Source of the DNA: Pieris napi | Lineage: Eukaryota > Arthropoda > Insecta > Lepidoptera > Pieridae | Direction: 5' to 3' | Assembly (NCBI RefSeq): GCF_905475465.1 | Contig: NC_062256.1 | Span: 7,077,662-7,141,661 of the forward strand | DNA: 64,000 nucleotides | In this document: piece by piece, positions 20,996 through 33,169 of the stretch | Layout of the letters: each line of letters starts with the position of its first letter | How positions within the stretch are numbered: the first letter of the stretch is position 1 | Translations under genes and position numbers: made by a program | The notes under the pieces: generated by a model | Seen by the model: only the letters and a program-made list of their open reading frames with translations | What the model was told of the DNA's origin: nothing | The model's database searches: none

Positions 20996-21400
20996 TTTAA
21001 TGTTTCTCATCTTATTTGACATATCGAAGGTTTTAAGACCTTACCAACGCGTCTTAGTTGTTAGCAAAAATAACGTACATCTCTGGATTCAATTCCTAGC
21101 CAAACAGTTTTATAGACCCAACTTTTTAAAAATATTAATGATCTTGAAATACTCATGAGTATTATTTAAACCGATTCCGATTTTTCAATGATTGACTCGA
21201 AATATACTTTATTATTCCTCTAACCGACCCGAATTAAAAGAAAAAGTTGTTTAAAGAAATAGGTTATAGTATTTAATCATCCGGTTTACCAATTCCATTT
21301 ACGTAAGTTACTTAAAACCTCCAACATACATAGTCGGGGAACTATCTAGAAAACATACAAAAAACCGTACCTTAACCATATCAAAAATACATATAAACAG

Positions 21401-21580
21401 CCTTGCGATTCTGTAACTCACTTTTCGAACTCACACAGCTAGATAAACAATAAACTACAAGCTCCCACCTTTTCAGAATGCCAAATCATAAAATGACTGC
21501 TTCACGACTGATTTGAGAGCGACCGCCGCGATGCGAAAACCGCTGTGTGAGTTCGAAAAGTGAGTTACAGAATCGCAGGG
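21401..21580. mobile_element. MITE (family A), copy with CAG duplication
   Basis: Inverted repeats of more than 30 bp (CCTTGCGATTCTGTAACTCA at the left), flanked by CAG at 21398-21400 and 21581-21583. It is inverted relative to 1897-2061. Confidence 0.8.
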
Positions 21581-21860
21581 CAGCTGATGATAAAATATGG
21601 TACATAGGTCGTTTACCTTTCTGTTTACTACGTTTATACAAGCACTTTTCCTGTCGTTTCAAACAGCAAGCAGTCATAACAAACCGAGCCTCCAACATTC
21701 ATTAGACAATAAAGTTGTTTATTAATAACTTTATAACCTCATAAAGCTAACTATGGCTGAGTCATAAAATGTATGTATAAATAAAAATGAATCGCAAAAC
21801 TTAGCTAAGCGCAAAAAGCGGTGAGGTTTTAATTGTTTCGTTAACCTACAGCAAATTATA

Positions 21861-22279
21861 CACAGTGTAAACTCGATATAACGTTATTCGATATAACGAC
21901 AAACGCTTTATACCGCAATATATCCTCTATTAATAAACTCTTAATAACGCAACAGCAACCCTCTATTACGAAGAAATATTTTCATATTTAGACATCAACA
22001 ACATACTTAAGTGTAATTGTTTTTATAATCAGCTTAGAAGAATAACCTTTTGAGGTGCTGAAATTTCTAAGAATGACACCTGTCATAAACAGCCGTCTCG
22101 CCTTTGTTAATTTGTTAATTAACACAAAACACGTCAGGCATAGTTAACAAAATATAAGTGCTTAGAATAATTTACCTATTTATAGTAGTAAAATTAGAAA
22201 TTGGTTAATTTTTTTTCTCTTGTCTCAATATAACGAAAACTCTCAATAAAAAAAATCGTTATAAAGAGTTTACACTGTA
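21861..22279. mobile_element. Pogo/Tigger-like MITE
   Basis: Ends CAGTGTAAACTCGATATAAC and, at the right, CGTTATAAAGAGTTTACACTG form diverged inverted repeats with TA next to the right end. The interior is AT-rich without a coding frame. The TA target and CAGT ends suggest Tc1/mariner-pogo. Confidence 0.5.
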
Positions 22280-22803
22280 TAACAAAAAAACAATTATACT
22301 AAAGATATAGCCAAAGATGGAATACATATTGAAACATTTACGAAATGAATATTGTTAAACACATTTAACGAAGTAATACCTAATTCGGCGTGTGTTGTGT
22401 GATGATGTGAAAGTGTGTATTTTTTTAGGGTTGAATCTTCGTGATTGATATACGTGAAGTGAAGATTGATGTTACCTAAGTAATAGTAATATAAACACTT
22501 AAAACTCTTATAATTTTAACTTTTAATTCAAGTAGGAGCATTTTTCAAAGTGATATACGAAAACGAGTTGTTCAATCGTCCTATTGCCAATGCCCCTTCA
22601 ATAGCATGAGAAAAGTAACAATAGTTGTATCAAAGGCTTGTTGACGCATGTATTTCTCAAGTGTTTTATATTAGTGTTAGTATGGTTCCTTCAACGTGAT
22701 GCTTTAAATAATAGTAATTTTTATTCTATTTTTTTGTTATATTTGTTTACCAAAATTGTCATATATTTTATATAAAAGAGCTTGTAACTAGTATTATGTA
22801 TTA

Positions 22804-23067
22804 GGGAGCGTTCAAGTATTACGTAACGAATTTTGGGGGGGGGCCTTTTGTAAAACGTTACGATGCGAGGCGGGAAAAGAATTACGCGTTATTGTTAATA
22901 TTATTTTCTACTTACACCACATAATAGTAACTAAAGAGTCACTAGGTGGTCACGAAACGTTTTACTAGACTTGGATACAGTACTTGGGTACTGAAAAACG
23001 TTACGGCGAGTTCATGGGGGGGGGTCAATAATCTCCAAAATGCGTTACGTAATACTTAAACGATCCC
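22804..23067. mobile_element. MITE (family C), TTA duplication
   Basis: Ends GGGAGCGTTCAAGTATTACG and, complement at right, GGGATCGTTTAAGTATTACG, with inverted similarity of about 35 bp. TTA flanks both sides (22801-22803, 23068-23070). A 3-bp TTA duplication fits PIF/Harbinger. A remnant of the right end is at 38275-38305. Confidence 0.8.
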
Positions 23068-23556
23068 TTATGTGGTAAACTTCATTAAATCAATAAATTG
23101 AGATATTATTTTTACTTTTTATTACACGAACAATAAAATAAAATGCTATACTAATTAAAACGCTAAAGAGATTACCTGCGTCTGGCTATACGACCTGACG
23201 TACGAAGAATTATATAATCGCCTCGCTTATAAACTAATCTAAAACAAATTCTATACAAATAGTGTTCATTGAATTACCACGCTTATATTAACTGCACCCA
23301 GTTTATTGGCACAGTTGTAAATACAACCGATCATGTGAAGATTGAGTAGTAAGTACGTTCCGGACAATCGTTTACATGTGAATTGCAAGACGCATGCGCA
23401 TACAACCGGCGATTATCTTGAATTTAGGGCTATCATTCTTTTTTAGTTTGTTCGCCCTTGTATCGATTTAAGACAATATTTTATATGGACTTTGTTATCG
23501 CTAATTGGTATGTTTGTATGTTAATGTTTCATATCATTCCGTTATTATGATAAATA

Positions 23557-23872
23557 CTAGCTGACCGGGCAAACGTCGTTTTGCCATGTATATCATTTAT
23601 AATAAAAATAGGGGTTGATTGTAGAGGGGTGAAAATTAGGGGTTGTATGTATTTTGGCATGATGTATCATAAAAAAATAAAAACAAAAAGTTTTGTCTAA
23701 AAATTAAAAAAAAATTTTTTAAACTACCCTTACAATTTAGGGTGATGAAAAATAGATGTTGTCCGATTCTCAGACTAACTGAATATGCACACAAAATTTC
23801 ATGAGAATCTGTCGAGCCGTTTCGGAGGAGTTTAACCACAAACACGCGACACGAGAATTTTATATATTATAT
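23557..23872 (-). mobile_element. Non-autonomous Helitron, 5' end eroded
   Basis: The same family as 13672-13972, with the CTAG end at 23557-23560 next to A on the plus strand (T after CTAG on the element strand). The hairpin is GGCAAAACGACGTTTGCC. The TC start is mutated. Confidence 0.75.
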
Positions 23873-24527
23873 GTTACCAGCTACATGACAGCATCGCTTG
23901 GTAATGCTTTCAAGTTTTACGTACCCATGCTAACACAAATGTAGCCCCTTTTCGGTAATATTCAAATATTCTCAAAGTATTCATCAACTACTATAATGTC
24001 TTGTTTCTTAATATAGAAATATATGAAATATAGTGGCTCTATATTTCGAATATTCGAAGAGACAACAATTCAATGAAACTTTAATAAAACACGTACAAGC
24101 ACAGTAATTTTAACGCAGCATAACAAAAAAATTATAAGTTTGCAGTGAGAACCCAGAGTCAACTTTAATAATCATAATGATATCTTAATCACGTGAGCCA
24201 ATGTGACCCGTCCAATTATGTACGGATTACTCATATGCCAAAGGGTATACAGAGACGAGATTTACAACATGACCATGTGTCATGTAAACATTTTTAACAT
24301 TAGCCCTCATCAGGATTATAAAATGACCAGTAAAATATAGCGAAATCGTTGTGAACCCTAGGATACATAACACCTATCACATCCGTGCCTCAGTGCGGCT
24401 GTACTTGATTAGATAATAACATGAATCGCGGCTTCTTTCGTAGACTAGACGTTGTAACTCTACATGTTGAAACTTTGTTTTTATACAAAGCAGGTTTTAT
24501 ATCATAGTGATTTTGTTGCATTTACAA

Positions 24528-24575
24528 GATTCTTATTGCACAAACCGTGCCAGAGCCATAAAGGAAAAAAAAAGA
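24528..24575 (+). repeat. 3' end of the 11692-11948 SINE family
   Basis: GCACAAACCGTGCCAGAGCC followed by ATAAAGGAAAAAAAAAG, identical to the SINE 3' end at 11919-11948. Confidence 0.65.
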
Positions 24576-24927
24576 TTCTTATTACGCTATTTTAAACTTC
24601 GAAGAAGGTTTTTTTGGCGCGTATTTATTTTGAATCGTTCGTAGGTCGTTCTTGTTAATCGAGATGTCAAATAGATTTGCAGCACATAGGCACAGAAATT
24701 GTAATCCGGCGTTTTTAATACTTTTGGCTGGGTAGCGTCAATATTTTCTCTTCATAATATTATTGTATTTATTTATAATAAAGTACTTCCTTCATCATAC
24801 ATTTTACATATAAACTTTACAAAAAATACAATAATATTACACATCCAACAAAGGTTAGTTTTTACCAGTACCTATTTAAAAATTAGCTTAACATTGAGGA
24901 TTATGCAGGCACTTAAGAATGTTTTTT

Positions 24928-25305
24928 TTTGACGTGATAACGTCTTTAAAATCGTTTTAGTCGGGTGACATGTTCAGAAACTTGTGTCACACCAAAACCT
25001 CACGAGCGCGATCGCAGGTATAACGAGAGAGAGACGGACCGATCTCCCGTCTCATCTCGAGCGCTGCCAGTCATTCCGTGAATGTATGAAGAAAAATGTA
25101 TATCATAGTCGAATAAGTAAACTTGTCATTTTACACCCGAAATTTATCATCAAAAGTGTGAATAAAACGATAGATGTAATTTAAAATTTGAAAAAATTGT
25201 TATCTTCATTAATTCCTTACTTTCCAAAAACTTATATCACCAATAAGACGTTATCACGTAAACATCTCGATCGTAAACCTACTTTACAAACAACCAATTT
25301 TTTAA
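24928..25305. mobile_element. Repeat R-D, copy 2
   Basis: It begins TTTGACGTGATAACGTCTTT and ends AAGACGTTATCACGTAAAC then TACTTTACAAACAACCAATT, matching copy 1 at both ends while the interior differs. Confidence 0.55.
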
Positions 25306-25631
25306 TTTAATCAGCCCACTACTGAATATATGAAGCTTACACAAGTAAAGAACTGAAAAGTCAATTAGAAAAATATTGAATTAAATGAAAACTTACACAT
25401 GGAGTTTAATTTAATTATAATTAAGTAATTCTATACGGTTCATAGTTCAGGGGTCACTGTGATGTCCTCTACCCTAACTAGACATAACATAGGATAATAT
25501 GTCAAAGTAAAGTGTAGAATATGTCTCAGGTGCCGATTGCAAATAATATGTGGCATTTAGTACATTAACTTAAACCGAGTTAAACTAAAAAGTTATATAA
25601 GGGCACTTGATTAGGATTAATGATTCTTTTT

Positions 25632-25863
25632 TAAAGACAATCACACCAATTGACCTAGTCCCATGCTAAGCTGGTGAAGGATAAGGCAACGGATATTCAT
25701 GCATATTATAGATAGATAGACATATAAATACATATTTAAACACCCAAGACCCAAGCACAACACCAAATGCTCATCACATCGATGTTCGTCTCAGCCGGGG
25801 ATCGAACCCGGTACCCATGGATTCGCAGTCAGGGGTACTAACCACTAGACCAATGAGTCGTCT
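25632..25863 (-). mobile_element. tRNA-derived SINE (second family), copy 2
   Basis: Head GACGACTCATTGGTCTAGTG and B box GGTTCGATCCCC on the minus strand. It is nearly identical to 16617-16862 apart from small gaps. Confidence 0.75.
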
Positions 25864-26129
25864 TGTGTTCTAACAATACATGAATAAAGAGATGTATCAT
25901 ATATAACTTTTATCTTAAACTCCGCTTCATAAGCCAATGAGTTTGAAGAATCGCATACTTTGGGTGGTCTGTTACAGTTGTAGGTCATTGGAGTCGGTAA
26001 ATAGCAATCAACGGGGATTATGCCCGACTGTTTAAGCGATTATCTCCATTGCCAGCATTAGCCTGAGACATTTATAGACGTTCACGATACATCTTTGATG
26101 AATGCTTTTGAGTTTTATTAGACTACAAT

Positions 26130-26490
26130 GTTGTTTTTTGAAGTGAAACTTCTTTATCGGGGTTGGAAAAAAATTTAGTGTAACATTTTTTCGTTACGTC
26201 ACGTTTTTCGGTTACGCGCCATGTTCCTTTTTGAAGTCAAACTTCTTTATCGGCGTTGGAAAATTTTTTACCGTCACATTATTTATAATTTATTATTTAT
26301 TATTCGATACTTAATATTTTAATGACAATTAAATTCATTGAATTCCTAACATATCTTCCTTTTTCCGTCCCTCTAAGTATCGGAAATCTAAACTTTTAGA
26401 TTTGTATAAATATGAACAACACTTCAAGATTAGTTTGCCACTGAAGTTTCACTTCTGACATGTGTACTTTGTACACACACCCTTTTTTTT
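26130..26490. mobile_element. Repeat R-B, partial copy
   Basis: One end has GAAGTGAAACTTCTTTATCG units with CGTTACG and GGTTACGCGCC. The other has GAAGTTTCACTTCTGACATG then TGTACTTTGTACACAC, as at the ends of 17161-20371. Confidence 0.55.
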
Positions 26491-26800
26491 ATATAAAATG
26501 GGGGAAAACGGGCAGGATATTCATCTGATGTTTGTGATATCACCCCCCTTTGAACAATGCTTTGGTGTTTTATGAGACTAACTGTTGTTTTTTTTTTGCT
26601 GGGGGCAAACGGGGAGGGGGGATGATGATGTTAAGTGATGCCGCCCGCCATCTTTGATCATACAATGTTTTGGAGTTTTCTGAGACTGAACTGTGATATT
26701 TTTTCGTATAAATGGATAGGAGATGAGCCAGCTGATGTTATATGCACATTGGTACAGGGCTCGCAAGTGCGTTGCCGGGTTTTAAGAATATAAAAACATC
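26490..26800 (-). mobile_element. LINE (type L2) 3' fragment, degenerate
   Basis: Minus-strand L2 tail in two overlapping pieces (GGGGGAAAACGGGCAGGATA and GGGGGCAAACGGGGAGG on the plus strand, then GCTCGCAAGTGCGTTGCCGG). Frames are broken. Confidence 0.6.
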
Positions 26801-27084
26801 AAATTACGGATTAGATCTGGTTCTGGATCTTTGGCTACGAGATGTTAACCATAAAAGTAATACTGTCATTTGTTTATATTAATATTATTTCCATAGCAAC
26901 CGGTGGCAAATCGTAACGACAAGGATCATTTGTGAGGGTCATATCGTCGGCTATCCCAATTGGCGTTCGGCGGTCACTGGCTTATGTCAGGTACAGTCTA
27001 TGACCGTAAACAAGGATAAAGTATTTAACTATAATAGATTTATAGATTATAAATACTTGGGACTGTGGTCGTTACGACGAAACT

Positions 27085-27300
27085 GTCTGGGCCTCAGATT
27101 TCTGTATCTGTATCTTGATCATTTGTTTTTTTTGCGCGATCAGCTCTATCTGTGTACACGCCGTCGATTTTATGGGAGCATGCCGGTATCCTCACGATGT
27201 TTTCTTTCATCGTGCGTGTTAAAAGCACACTAGATAGTTTATTTAGATAGTTTATTGCATAGCCGGGAATCGAACCAACGCACTAGGCCAGCAACCATCC
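27085..27300 (-). mobile_element. Metulj-like SINE, degenerate
   Basis: Plus-strand landmarks in order: GGGCCTCAGATTTCTGTATC, TGATCATTTG, GCCGGTATCCTCACGATG, CCGGGAATCGAACC. The head at the right is truncated. Confidence 0.65.
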
Positions 27301-27747
27301 ATAGAAATTGTACTGATGTAATAAACTTCAAATCAAATCCAAGCAAATTGCAAAGAACAGTACTTTTTTATATTAAATTAAAAGTTGTTTGACTCGTTGT
27401 CTTCACGTAATTTGTATTGATGCGTTTTGTATGATTGGATAATCAGTTCCGTATTCTCTAATTACCAGAGCATGAGTTGCAATATGAGCAAGGTCGCGTC
27501 AGCTGACTGAAGTAAATTTTTTGTGAGTAAAAGTGCACAAAAGTTAAATGAGATTTGATATAAGAACGTATGATGTTTGTCCCGTCACATATTGAAATTG
27601 TTTCTAGAAGCTTTTGTATCTGACTCATTGATTTTACCGTCTAGAACGAGCTGGTTTAGTTAGCTTTATTTATGCACTAAAACAAACTATCCTTACAGTA
27701 CCAAGCCAGTACGATAAAGTCACGAAAAACAGAATTAATTACAGAAT

Positions 27748-28107
27748 TTCATTAATTGTAATAGAATTATTAGTATTACTATCATTGTTATCGTTATTAT
27801 ATATTTTTGTTACTAATGGCTTCGAATCTCTTCGGATTAACCGTGGTAGGGACAAAAGGGGAAAAAGATGGCGCGTAACCGAAAAATGTGACAAATGTGT
27901 GTAAATTTTTTTCCAACGTCGATAAAGAAGTTTGACTTCAAAAAGCAACATGGCGCGTAACCTGCTACAAAATTTCTCCCATACGTCGATAAAGAAGTTT
28001 CACTTCAAAAGATGGCGCGTAACGGAAAAATGTGACGCGTAACGAAGAAATGTTACACTAAATTTTTTTCCAACCCCAAGAGTTCCAAAAGAAGTTTCAC
28101 TTCAAAA
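27748..28107. mobile_element. Repeat R-B, internal fragment
   Basis: Nearly identical to 17380-17735, including GGCTTCGAATCTCTTCGGAT and the GATAAAGAAGTTTCACTTC / GATGGCGCGTAAC units. Neither terminal inverted repeat is present. Confidence 0.65.
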
Positions 28108-28119
28108 ATATTAAATACA

Positions 28120-28325
28120 TTAGATCGCTACTGTGTACTCACTCTTCGAACATATAAAGATGTCGATAGTGTGACATATCAGAAGCGCAACGTCTTTGTC
28201 AATCTGTGCTACAGACTGGTTGAACAAATGAAGTAAGAAAACTTCTTTGGTATAGCCGAAGTTTGAGTGCCCGACCTCAAATGTACGAATCACACGCTTA
28301 ACCACTGGCACAGTGTTCTAATACA
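28120..28325 (-). mobile_element. SINE-like repeat
   Basis: Minus strand starts GTGCCAGTGGTTAAGCGTGT, resembling a tRNA A-box region, then GAGGTCGGGCACTCAAAC in place of the B box. It ends with the block shared with 12494-12560. Confidence 0.45.
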
Positions 28326-28859
28326 CGAATTTGACGTCACGTGACATTCATAGTTAGAAAATACGGCCGTCGTATTTATAGGTACGAACGCTGTGACCCC
28401 AATTTAAAAGTTGACCTCGCAAAGTTCAAATTATTTTTGCTCTCGCAGATTACTTGTTTACTTATATTTGCATTATCATTAATTAATTTTTTATGACACT
28501 GTTTATATTTCATTATAACTATTTTGCGGTTAATTCAAACCGTAAACCAAACTATAAATTCCTTAAGTATTCAATATACTAATTTCGGTAAGGACATTCA
28601 AATTTTTGTAGGTTTTAAGATCGATTAGTCTAGACACTATTGTTCCTCATTTTCTAAAACGGATTGACTCTTGGACTGTGCAAGCACGATATATGGCAAG
28701 GCCATTTTTAATTAAAGTAATTAAGAATCTAAATATATTCGGCTAACTGATAACTGATCGTGGTTTGTAACACGGAAGGCAAAAGATCGCGTGGCTGTTT
28801 AGTGTTTACCAACTAGATGGACCGATGTGAAAGACTCATTGTCCTCAAAACTCAAAACA

Positions 28860-28984
28860 ATAGACTACAAGCTCCCTCCTTATCAGAATGCCAAATCGTA
28901 AAATAACTGCTTTACGATTTGAGCGCGACCGCTACTGCGAAAACCGCTGTGAGAGTTCGAAAAGTGAGTTACAGAATCGCAAGG
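28860..28984. mobile_element. MITE (family A), truncated
   Basis: The right end GTGAGTTACAGAATCGCAAG G is followed by CTG. The left inverted repeat is lost, with the copy starting near ACTACAAGCTCCCTCC. Confidence 0.65.
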
Positions 28985-29499
28985 CTGTAATAAAAGAGGT
29001 CCTGGACAGAAACCGGTGGAAACAAATTGTCTGCTTTAGTTGTTTCCTTGCTAACCACGACGCTCAGAAGAGAGAATTTAGAATCTGTTCGAGTATGAAT
29101 ATGCTTTCGCTTAGCTAATACTATACAAAAACGTAAAGTTTCTATTACGATAACTATTCGATATTACGAATAGTGTATAGTAAAACCTCTGCTATGTTGC
29201 TGTATTTGTGAAGAGAGTTTCTGAGAATGTTTTATGTGAGTATTCCAGCATGCCGTTCTTATTGCTACCTTTTATGATCGACTTGAATGGGTAATAAAGA
29301 CGTGTGCGTCCCTTTGGTATACGACTTCAATTTACTCTAATATTATATTGTAACACTGTAAAGCCGTCCTTTATTTTGAGGAACGGCTTGACGATTTTTT
29401 CATACATTTGCAAGGTCTGAGAATAGGTCGTGATATAAAAAACGGTGGTCGACTTTAAAACTTATTATTTCTTTATTTTAAAAATAAAAGATGTTGTAA

Positions 29500-29815
29500 C
29501 TTATACAAAAAGGCTAAAATGGAAATGGGCCGGTCACATTGGCCGCCTTTGTGATGGCAGATGGGTCAAAAAGACCCTTACTTGGAAAGGCCCAGTGGGA
29601 AGAAGAAAGAGAGGATGCCCACCGAAAACTTGGGAAGATGATATAAAAGGGATAGCGGGAAAAAACTGGAAAATTGTCGCATCAGATAGGGATAAGTGGA
29701 AGAATCTGGAGGAGGCCTTCACTCCATCGGAGATTGAGTACAAGTGTAAAACTTAAAAGGCATGGACTTACTGTAGTTATAGTGTACTCGAATAAAGGCT
29801 ATTTTTATTTTATTT
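29500..29815 (+). pseudogene. RTE-like LINE C-terminal fragment
   Basis: The frame to the stop at 29754-29756 encodes KRLKWKWAGHIGRLCDGRW, then GRRKRGCPPKTWEDDIKGIA, then DRDKWKNLEEAFT. This is the zinc-knuckle-free C-terminal segment typical of RTE-group LINEs (WAGH...RRGRPP.RW.DDI...WK.LEEAF). It lacks the reverse transcriptase. The 3' end is an ATTTT repeat tail at about 29795-29830. Confidence 0.8.
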
Positions 29816-29844
29816 TATTTATTTCTTTATTTTTGTATGAAAAA

Positions 29845-30105
29845 AAATCAGTGGCGCTACAACCTTTTAGGTCAGGGCCTCATATCTGTTCTATGATCAT
29901 TTGTCAATCTAATAGGCAAGTAGGTGATCAGCCTCCTGTGCCAGATACACGCTGTCCACATTTTGGGTCTGAGGCAAGCCGGTTTCCTCACGATGTTTTA
30001 CTTACTACTTCAAACAGCAAATGTTAAATGCGCACACAGAAAGAAAGATCATTGGAGCACAGTCGGGGATCGAACCTATCACCTCAGCCACTAGACCAAC
30101 TACGA
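29845..30105 (-). mobile_element. Metulj-like SINE
   Basis: Nearly full length on the minus strand, with 3' end complement AGTGGCGCTACAACC, CAAGTAGGTGATCAG and CGGTTTCCTCACGATGTT, and head with GGGGATCGAACC. Confidence 0.8.
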
Positions 30106-31180
30106 TATTTGTATATCAAATTAACGTTTGGGGGTGACCCCCAATGCCCCCCAGACACCAAAGTCTATTGTTATTAGAGTCAGCTAATAAAAGAGAACCG
30201 TTTTTGTAATGTTATGGTGTTCCATCAAAATAGTAAAAACATGGTTTTAATTAATTTGTTACTTTTTTTATTAAGAGCTCGTTTCTTTGATTAATTGAAG
30301 TTACTGGTTCGAATGTTTTGTTATATTTACACATAATTTTAATAAATATCTTAGAAGATTACTTTAAAATAACTCGGTAATAAAATAATATCCCACGCGC
30401 GCATGTTAGTGTGCTGTAACCGCATATAAACAAAATACCAATTAACATTAGTTTATAAAACGAATATAAAACAAGAGATTAATTTGTCGGTCAAAGTTGA
30501 TCTGTCTAACCTTTAGTCAGGATGCCTTAACAGTAGCAGTACTTAATTTGTATGAAAATGACAGTTCGTGTCGACGAATTTTCATACGAATTTAGTTTTC
30601 GACTTTCTACATACACTGCTGTTTATTAATGTGTTTGGAAATGGGACCGGTTCGTTGGATGTAAAATATATATTCCGTACACCTGTTTCTGTGTACGCGC
30701 CGTTTTAGTTTTTAATGAACATAACAATTATTATTATATATTACAAAGTTTTGAACTTCTTATCAGAAATATTCTTAGTAAACAGTTGCTAATTATGTAT
30801 TGATTAATTTAATTGGAGTTTTCTCTAGAAAAGCGGTTCTAGAAAATATGTGCAAAACGTTTGAAGCCAATCAAATAATTGACCTAGATCATATAATTAC
30901 AAGAAGCGGATTTTTAGCTGAATGTTTATTTTTAACACGTTTTTATGAATATTTAATGTTCTGATTATTGTAAATAAGTTTGAAAAAATTAAATGCACTG
31001 AATCGCACTTTCATCATTCGATTTTCAAAAATTAACACATCGTAGACTAAAACCAATTTTGCAGTATTTTTTAGATTAAATTTTTCTGCTTTATAAAAAC
31101 AATTTAACGTGTCAAGATTAAAAAAAAAAACATTCAAAAAAAGAACTCGCTTTCGTAATATAAATGATACAGGAACATAC
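30106..31180. other. Unassigned AT-rich sequence
   Basis: No gene seen. A 50-bp block near 30560-30610 (GACAGTTCGTGTCGACGAAT) recurs in diverged form at 12065-12115. Confidence 0.4.
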
Positions 31181-31345
31181 CTGATATTTTTTCCGTCTCC
31201 GTGCTGCTGATCGCACTGTTGTGTTCGCAGTCGTGTCGCACCGTACGCGCTCGTGCTCCGGCGCCGGTCAGTGGTCACGCTGTAGCCAGCGCACGCGCAG
31301 CACTCGCTTTTAAAAGACGATGGGCGGCCCGCCACGCCCCGCGCT
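31181..31345 (-). promoter_or_regulatory. CpG-rich promoter and untranslated first exon (candidate)
   Basis: A GC/CpG-rich island in an AT-rich region. On the minus strand TTTTAAAAGC lies at about 31307-31316 as a TATA-like box, followed by GTGCTGCGCGTGCGCTGGC and a leader that ends ATATCAG at a good donor GTATGT (below 31181). No ATG-initiated frame of note lies in the leader. The exon must belong to a minus-strand gene. The only minus gene downstream in the window with a leader-exon acceptor is the IGF-like gene, 17.7 kb away, so it may be an alternative first exon. This is inference. Confidence 0.45.
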
Positions 31346-31589
31346 CCGCCTGCCTTTACTAAAATCCTTACTACACTGATAACTTTTTTTCACTACACTG
31401 TTTACGCTTGCAAAGAAGGCATTAACACTACTGATAACATCTCGAATGGCATGTATTATGGGACGAAGCAGATATAACAGTATAAAATGATAACTTTAGA
31501 TGTGGATATATTTTAAAAGCTTCTAGGTTTACTTTGAGTGGTATTAATAATTTAAAGTTTTAAAATTGTAATTCCGTATATACAGGGTG

Positions 31590-31765
31590 TCCCAAGACTA
31601 TCGGACATCAAGGGAAAAGTATCTTAAATATCGTAGCTAGGACATTTTGCTGAAAGACTTTATTTTATTTTGAAAAGTATTACTTAGAAAATCATTGAAT
31701 GCAGTAATACTTTTCAAAATTAAATAAAGTCTTCTTTCAGCTAAATATCCTAATCCTCCTAAATT
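31590..31765. repeat. Imperfect hairpin next to a TACAGGGTGTCCC terminus
   Basis: The arms CTGAAAGACTTTATTTTATT...AGTATTACT and AGTAATACTTTTCAAAATTA...TTTCAG pair around a 30-base loop. The left flank is TACAGGGTGTCCCAAGAC. Probably a small non-autonomous DNA element or a piece of one. Confidence 0.5.
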
Positions 31766-32814
31766 TCAAGGCAGTTAGTACTTCACACAGCCTAAGCCTA
31801 TACTTGGAGTTGGCATATAGAAAGTAGTCTTTTCAGTAGTCATGTGGAAGAAAACGCCATATTAGCATCCAAAGCTGGGTTTTTGGATACAACGTATACA
31901 GCTCCACAAGGTACAAGTTTAAAGCTGGTCTTCTTCCTAAAAGTATCTATGATCATATATAATATACGCAATACATAATACATAAAAATAGCCTGATTTA
32001 GAGACCTAAGCGTACAATGGCGCCAGCAACTTAATGTTATACTATGTAGTGATATATCAACTTTTTAAATTTTTAAAAAGGCTTATATACGAACAGACGT
32101 CGGCAAGTAAAATAAACGAGTCGTACGCTTTACTATTGTCAAATATACGACTAGTATAAAGAACTCGGACGATAACCACTCTTTTAGCAGTTCAATTATA
32201 ACTTATCATGATTGAACATGACACTGATATTTCGTTTAGCATTCATAAATCCCGCAGCGAAAAAGTTCACTAGCCAGACTCAAGTCAGTGACTCCATCTA
32301 TAAATACCATATTCTTTGCAATCGTTTGAGGAGCTTATATTGTTCTATTTACAATTATGACACTTTATTGACAGATCCTTAGCTTGTTAATAATTAATTG
32401 TGTGTCGCCTGGCGCTAAATATGTCTGTTGAATAATTAGTTGGGTACAAACGTTTATTAATCATGTATTTATGGCATACGAAAGGGCACGAGGTGGAAAT
32501 AGAAAGGGTTATGTCAATAATGAAGCTGGTATTTCTGTAATTAGATTATCCTACTTTGCATTGCAGTACTATGTATATTGAGACAAAAATTTAAGAATGT
32601 TAAAGGCGCAATTTTCTACTCTACAAGATTTGATTTGTCTTTGGAATCATAGATTATGAAGTCTTCAGTCAAATTTTTTAAGGTTAGATAACGATAATAG
32701 AGACCATTTATTTAATTTCAATCTTTGAGCTTATTTATACTATTCTGTGATTTCCATCCAATTGTTTTTAGTAATCTGATTCGGATTATAGGTAGATTCT
32801 TCTTCTTCGGTAGC
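31766..32814. other. Unassigned AT-rich sequence
   Basis: No coding frame, RNA gene or repeat shared with the rest of the window was recognised. Confidence 0.4.
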
Positions 32815-32935
32815 ATTCTTCATTTCTGAAGGTCGTGTTAGTGGAGCCGCAAGCCTCTGCGCCTTTACTTGATCGGTCCAGCGAGTAGGGGATCGGCCTA
32901 GAGATCTGTTGCCCTCCGCTCTGCCAGTATAGTTA
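32815..32935 (-). pseudogene. RTE-like LINE C-terminal fragment
   Basis: The minus strand encodes GRAEGNRSLGRSPTRWTDQV then KAQRLAAPLTRPSEMKNATE, the GR.PTRW.D motif of RTE-type C-termini. No other part of the element remains. Confidence 0.55.
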
Positions 32936-33169
32936 GATTATACGTTTAATATTTATGACCCTGTAACCAAAATTTGGTTTGGTTTAATGGAAATATATAC
33001 ATTATTATATATGTATATTATTAATACATGTTGTTAATTGTGATACCACGTTTACTAATTAACGGGTGCTACTTGGGGTGACTGGTCGGACTTAAATTCG
33101 TGTATGCGGTGATGTCAGTAATTTAGACTATTTACGTGTTGCCACGAGAATGTAAGTGCGTGCTCCTAT

